Source: CBDIDH01 sp965277595
GTDB lineage: Bacteria; Planctomycetota; Planctomycetia; Isosphaerales; Isosphaeraceae
Assembly (NCBI GenBank): GCA_965277595.1
Contig: CBDIDH010000002.1
Coordinates: 3,596,001-3,660,000 of the forward strand
DNA length: 64,000 nucleotides
Direction of reading: 5' to 3'
The notes below the pieces were generated by a model, which worked only from the letters and a program-made list of their open reading frames with translations, had not been told where the DNA came from and searched no databases. The first letter of the stretch is position 1. Each line of letters opens with the position of its first letter. Positions 61,258 to 64,000 of the stretch are shown here, one piece after another. The position numbers were made by a program, and so were the translations under genes.

Positions 61258-62343
61258 TCAAGCAGGCGAACACTCCGCGACCGCGTCGAGCTGCGCCAGG
61301 ACCATCGGCCAGACCCGGTCGGGATCGAGTTCGTCCATGCATTCGAGATGTCGCGGGCAACGGACGTGATAACTCCCCGCGCACCAGACCTCGCTTAAAA
61401 CAGCGAGCGCCTTCGGCCCGACCGGGCCGTTGAGTCGGGGACTCGTGCAGGTGTAAACCCCGACGACCCTCGTCCCCGATGCCGCGGCCAGGTGAAGCGG
61501 ACCCGTATCGTTCGAGACGATTACGTCCGATTCACCCGCCAACGCGGCGAGTTGTGGCAGGGTCGTCCGTCCGCAGAGATCGACGACCGGGATCGGTCCA
61601 AGTCGTTCGATCAGGTCCTCAACGAACGGTCTATCTTCGGGCGCGCCGATCGTGAAGAGACCGGCGCCTCGTGTTTTCACGGCTCGCCGCGCGATCTCCG
61701 CGAAATGAGCCGGCGGCCAGCGTTTCGTTTCCCAGCGCGCTCCCAGGTTCAGGCCCAACCGAGGCCGACCGAGCCCGCTCAGCGCCTCACTTGCCCAGGC
61801 GCGATCCGCTCCGGTCACGGCGAGCTGGATTCGATTCCTGGAAATATCCGCCCCGAACGCCTCGGCAATCGAGAGCAAGCGGTCCACCGCGTGCGCCTCA
61901 CTCAGGCCCCCCGGCGGCCTGACCTGATGCGTGTAAAACCAGGTTGCTCCTTCGCGAGCATCGGTCAGGCCCACGCGGATCGGCGCGGCCGAGGCTCGGG
62001 TCATGATCCCTGATCGAAGCAGGCCCTGAAGATCGATCGTCAGGTCGAACCCGCGCTGACCCAGCCCATGCAGAAACGTCGCGAAGCCGACAAGTCCTTT
62101 CGGGCCGACTCCGGCCCGGGCGCGGTCGTATTCAATGACCTCGGCGATCTCGGGATGACCATCCACCAGACCCCGAAGGCTCTTGTTAATCACCCAGGAG
62201 AATGAGGCCCGGGGCCAACGCGCCCTGAGTGCCGAAAGGACCGGGAAGGCGTTCACCACGTCCCCCAGCGCACTCGGTTTGATGACGCAAACCCGAGCCG
62301 GTTCCAGCCTTTTGAGGTCAACCTGACGCGCGGACGTCGGCAT
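61258..62343 (-). CDS. Glycosyltransferase family 9 (heptosyltransferase)
   Basis: 361 residues. The GT9 pattern is complete: 'VCVIKPSALGDVVNAFPVLS', 'WVINKSLRGLVDGHPEIAEV', 'FDLTIDLQGLLRSGIMTRAS', 'LGLNLGARWETKRWPPAHFA', 'LCGRTTLPQLAALAGESDVI' and 'SNDTGPLHLAAASGTRVVGV'. These enzymes add heptose (WaaC/WaaF) to the LPS core from ADP-heptose on the inner face of the membrane. Cys residues near the C-terminus ('YHVRCPRHLECMDEL') are typical of some GT9 members. It converges on kdoO. Confidence 0.93.
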   Translation of the reverse strand: MPTSARQVDLKRLEPARVCVIKPSALGDVVNAFPVLSALRARWPRASFSWVINKSLRGLVDGHPEIAEVIEYDRARAGVGPKGLVGFATFLHGLGQRGFDLTIDLQGLLRSGIMTRASAAPIRVGLTDAREGATWFYTHQVRPPGGLSEAHAVDRLLSIAEAFGADISRNRIQLAVTGADRAWASEALSGLGRPRLGLNLGARWETKRWPPAHFAEIARRAVKTRGAGLFTIGAPEDRPFVEDLIERLGPIPVVDLCGRTTLPQLAALAGESDVIVSNDTGPLHLAAASGTRVVGVYTCTSPRLNGPVGPKALAVLSEVWCAGSYHVRCPRHLECMDELDPDRVWPMVLAQLDAVAECSPA

Positions 62344-62483
62344 GAGCCGGTGAACTCCCTTCCCCCGGGGCCTCCCGAGGCCGTACTTTAACGAAGGCCC
62401 GCGCCTCTGGCAACCTGACCCGCGCCCTGGACGTTTCTGAACGCTAACGACTCCGTCAAGGCCCCGAGAAAGGATTCGGCCCC

Positions 62484-63446
62484 ATGCTCGGTTTTTGTCT
62501 GGCCGCTGCCCTGACTCTCGGCGCTATCGAACACGGCAAGGCATCCTTCCGCCCCACAGCCGCTGAGCAAGGCGTTCCCGAACTCTTCCGGCTCAACGCG
62601 GCCGACTTCTCCTTCGAACTGGAAACAAGGCTGGAAACGCCGGGCTATACGGTCTCGGCCGTCCGCTTCCCCTCGCCGATCGAAACGCCGGACATCGAGA
62701 ATAACACGGTTCACGCCGAATACTTCCGTCCCAAAAAGGCGGGCGCCGATCACCGCCGACCAGCCGTTGTCGTCCTTCACATTCTCGGCGCTGATTTCGC
62801 CCTTTCGCGCTACATCGCGGCGCGCCTGGCCGATCGCGGCGTCGTCGCTCTCTTCGTCAAGCTCCCTTATTATGGCGAGAGAAGTCCCAAAAACCAGGGG
62901 AAGCGGTTCCTCTCGGCCGATCTCGAACGGTCAACGCGGTCGATGCGTCAAGGCATCTGCGACGTTCGCCGAGCGGCGGCCTGGTTGGGCTCGCGCCCCG
63001 AGGTTGATCCGACAAAGCTCGGCGTGACGGGCGTGAGCCTGGGCGGAATCGTCTCGTCGGTCGCCGCGTCGGTTGATCCGACCTTGAATCGGGCCGCGTT
63101 TGTCCTGGCCGGCGGCGACCTCGCGAAAATTCTCTGGGAGATGCCCGAGGCCGCGCGATATCGCACCGCCTGGGCGCGTTCCGGGCGTTCCTTTGACGAA
63201 CTCAAGGCACTGACCGAGCCGTTTGACCCTCTTACCTACGCGCACCGACTGGCCGGGAAGCGGCTGATGATGATCGCCGGGAATGTCGACGAGGTGATTC
63301 CGCCATCCTCGGCGCGTGCTCTCTGGGAGGCCGCCGGAAAACCGCCGATCACCTGGTACGATTGCGGACATTACTCGGCTGTCGGATATCTGCTTCCCGC
63401 GGTCCGTCAGACGGTCGAATTCTTCGCGGCCGAGGCGCCGGATTGA
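62484..63446 (+). CDS. Alpha/beta hydrolase (dienelactone-hydrolase-like), probably exported
   Basis: 320 residues with a short hydrophobic N-terminus ('MLGFCLAAALTLGAIE') that could be a signal peptide. The nucleophile elbow is 'LGVTGVSLGGIVSSVAAS' (G-x-S-x-G with Ser), the acid Asp is in 'MMIAGNVDEVIPPSSA' and the His in 'WYDCGHYSAVGYL'. 'VVLHILGADFALSRYIAARL' fits the oxyanion region. The substrate is unknown; acyl-sugar esterase is plausible. Divergent from the GT9 gene across 140 bases. Confidence 0.85.
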   Translation: MLGFCLAAALTLGAIEHGKASFRPTAAEQGVPELFRLNAADFSFELETRLETPGYTVSAVRFPSPIETPDIENNTVHAEYFRPKKAGADHRRPAVVVLHILGADFALSRYIAARLADRGVVALFVKLPYYGERSPKNQGKRFLSADLERSTRSMRQGICDVRRAAAWLGSRPEVDPTKLGVTGVSLGGIVSSVAASVDPTLNRAAFVLAGGDLAKILWEMPEAARYRTAWARSGRSFDELKALTEPFDPLTYAHRLAGKRLMMIAGNVDEVIPPSSARALWEAAGKPPITWYDCGHYSAVGYLLPAVRQTVEFFAAEAPD

Positions 63447-63605
63447 TTTTTCTCGGCGAGAGGCCAACCTCGGAAGAGTTCAGGCGCGATCGAACGACGG
63501 ATGGTGTCGGTCTGGAAGCCGTTGCCTCGGAAGGCTGTTCGGGGTATCTTCCGCAAGAGACACGCACAGGGATGTGATGTGGATCGGTCCGGCAAGGGGG
63601 ACAGG

Positions 63606-64000
63606 ATGGCGGCTCAAGTCACCAGCGTTTTCATGTACGTGGACAACGTCGAGAAATCCCTCGGGTTTTACAACGAGATCGTTGGCGCCGAGATCACGCA
63701 GATTCACGCGGAGAGCCAGGGCGCGCCGATCAGCCTGGCGATCTTGCGGATCGGTGAGTTCACGGTCATGCTCCATCCCCAGGCGCCTCACGCCGCCGAG
63801 TTCGCCGACGCTCGGGTTGGAGTCGGCATCCACCTGCAACTGCGGGTCGACGACGTCGACGCCTTTTACCAGCACTGCATTGATGAAGGGGCCATCCTCA
63901 GCGTCTCGGGCGAGCCGACCGATCAAAGCTGGGGCTGGCGCGAGTTTGCCCTCAAAGACCCCGACGGTTACGTCTGGTCGGTCTATCAGGACAAGTCCGG
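63606..64000 (+). CDS. VOC-family (glyoxalase/bleomycin-resistance fold) protein, open at window end
   Basis: The ATG at 63606 follows AAGGGGGACAGG. About 131 residues are visible before the edge, starting 'MAAQVTSVFMYVDNVEKSLG' with 'FYNEIVGAE' and later 'IHLQLRVDDVDAFYQH', 'WGWREFALKDPDGYVWSVYQ'. This is a single glyoxalase/VOC domain with the characteristic paired beta-alpha-beta-beta-beta modules. Metal-ligand positions cannot be settled from one domain; the Glu in 'REFALKDPDG' is the usual ligand. The gene is nearly complete in the window. Confidence 0.85.
   Translation, partial: MAAQVTSVFMYVDNVEKSLGFYNEIVGAEITQIHAESQGAPISLAILRIGEFTVMLHPQAPHAAEFADARVGVGIHLQLRVDDVDAFYQHCIDEGAILSVSGEPTDQSWGWREFALKDPDGYVWSVYQDKS

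Overview
The window is a high-GC, gene-dense bacterial chromosome segment with long intergenic leaders, many GTG/TTG starts and GGAG-type ribosome binding sites. I place it in the Planctomycetota, probably near the Isosphaeraceae. The reasons are a b6f-like quinol complex built on a 1233-residue octahaem cytochrome, a MoxR/DUF58/VWA/coiled-coil cluster, PQQ-propeller, NPCBM and DUF4091 secreted proteins, and LPS-type genes (Kdo hydroxylase, heptosyltransferase) that indicate an outer membrane. This placement is inference; there is no rRNA or tRNA in the window.

Layout. 1-454 is the start of an AsmA/TamB-like gene running off the left edge. 829-11127 holds an exported amidohydrolase, a heptamer tandem repeat, a methyltransferase, a TPR protein, a DUF4091/GH123-type secreted protein split by a one-base frameshift, and the HrpB helicase. 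11332-12874 is a decayed accessory patch: an IS701-like transposase remnant lying between fragments of what may be one older gene (one fragment is JAB/MPN-like), plus a small intact ORF. 12893-21033 holds rarA, a beta-helix protein with three copies of an unnamed repeat, an NCS2-like permease and a PTS enzyme I with no HPr beside it.

21435-31142 is a respiratory operon: a Rieske protein with a long repeat-bearing cytoplasmic tail, a b6-type cytochrome b, subunit IV with an extra seven-helix N-terminal domain, an octahaem c-type cytochrome with a long coiled coil, and two tandem cupredoxin-like proteins. Together they look like a menaquinol:electron-carrier oxidoreductase with its own copper-protein acceptors. 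A 57-residue membrane protein (31260-31433) follows, then a 1497-residue PQQ/TPR protein.

36393-50361 is a colinear cluster: MoxR ATPase, DUF58, two membrane VWA proteins, a 1282-residue coiled-coil membrane protein, a secreted Lys/Glu-rich protein, an alpha/alpha-toroid protein and an NPCBM protein. It looks like a cell-envelope assembly or sensing machine. 50422-53291 is a signalling island with two kinase-like proteins (one lacking the phospho-acceptor His), a BON protein and an ANTAR response regulator. 53569-60056 carries a MaoC hydratase, a two-gene bacterial version of plant Tm-1 (UPF0261 plus PEP-hydrolase-type TIM barrel), an SDR, a sugar isomerase and an HpcH/HpaI aldolase, suggesting catabolism of sugar acids. 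60314-64000 carries Kdo hydroxylase, a GT9 heptosyltransferase, an alpha/beta hydrolase and a VOC-family gene cut by the right edge.
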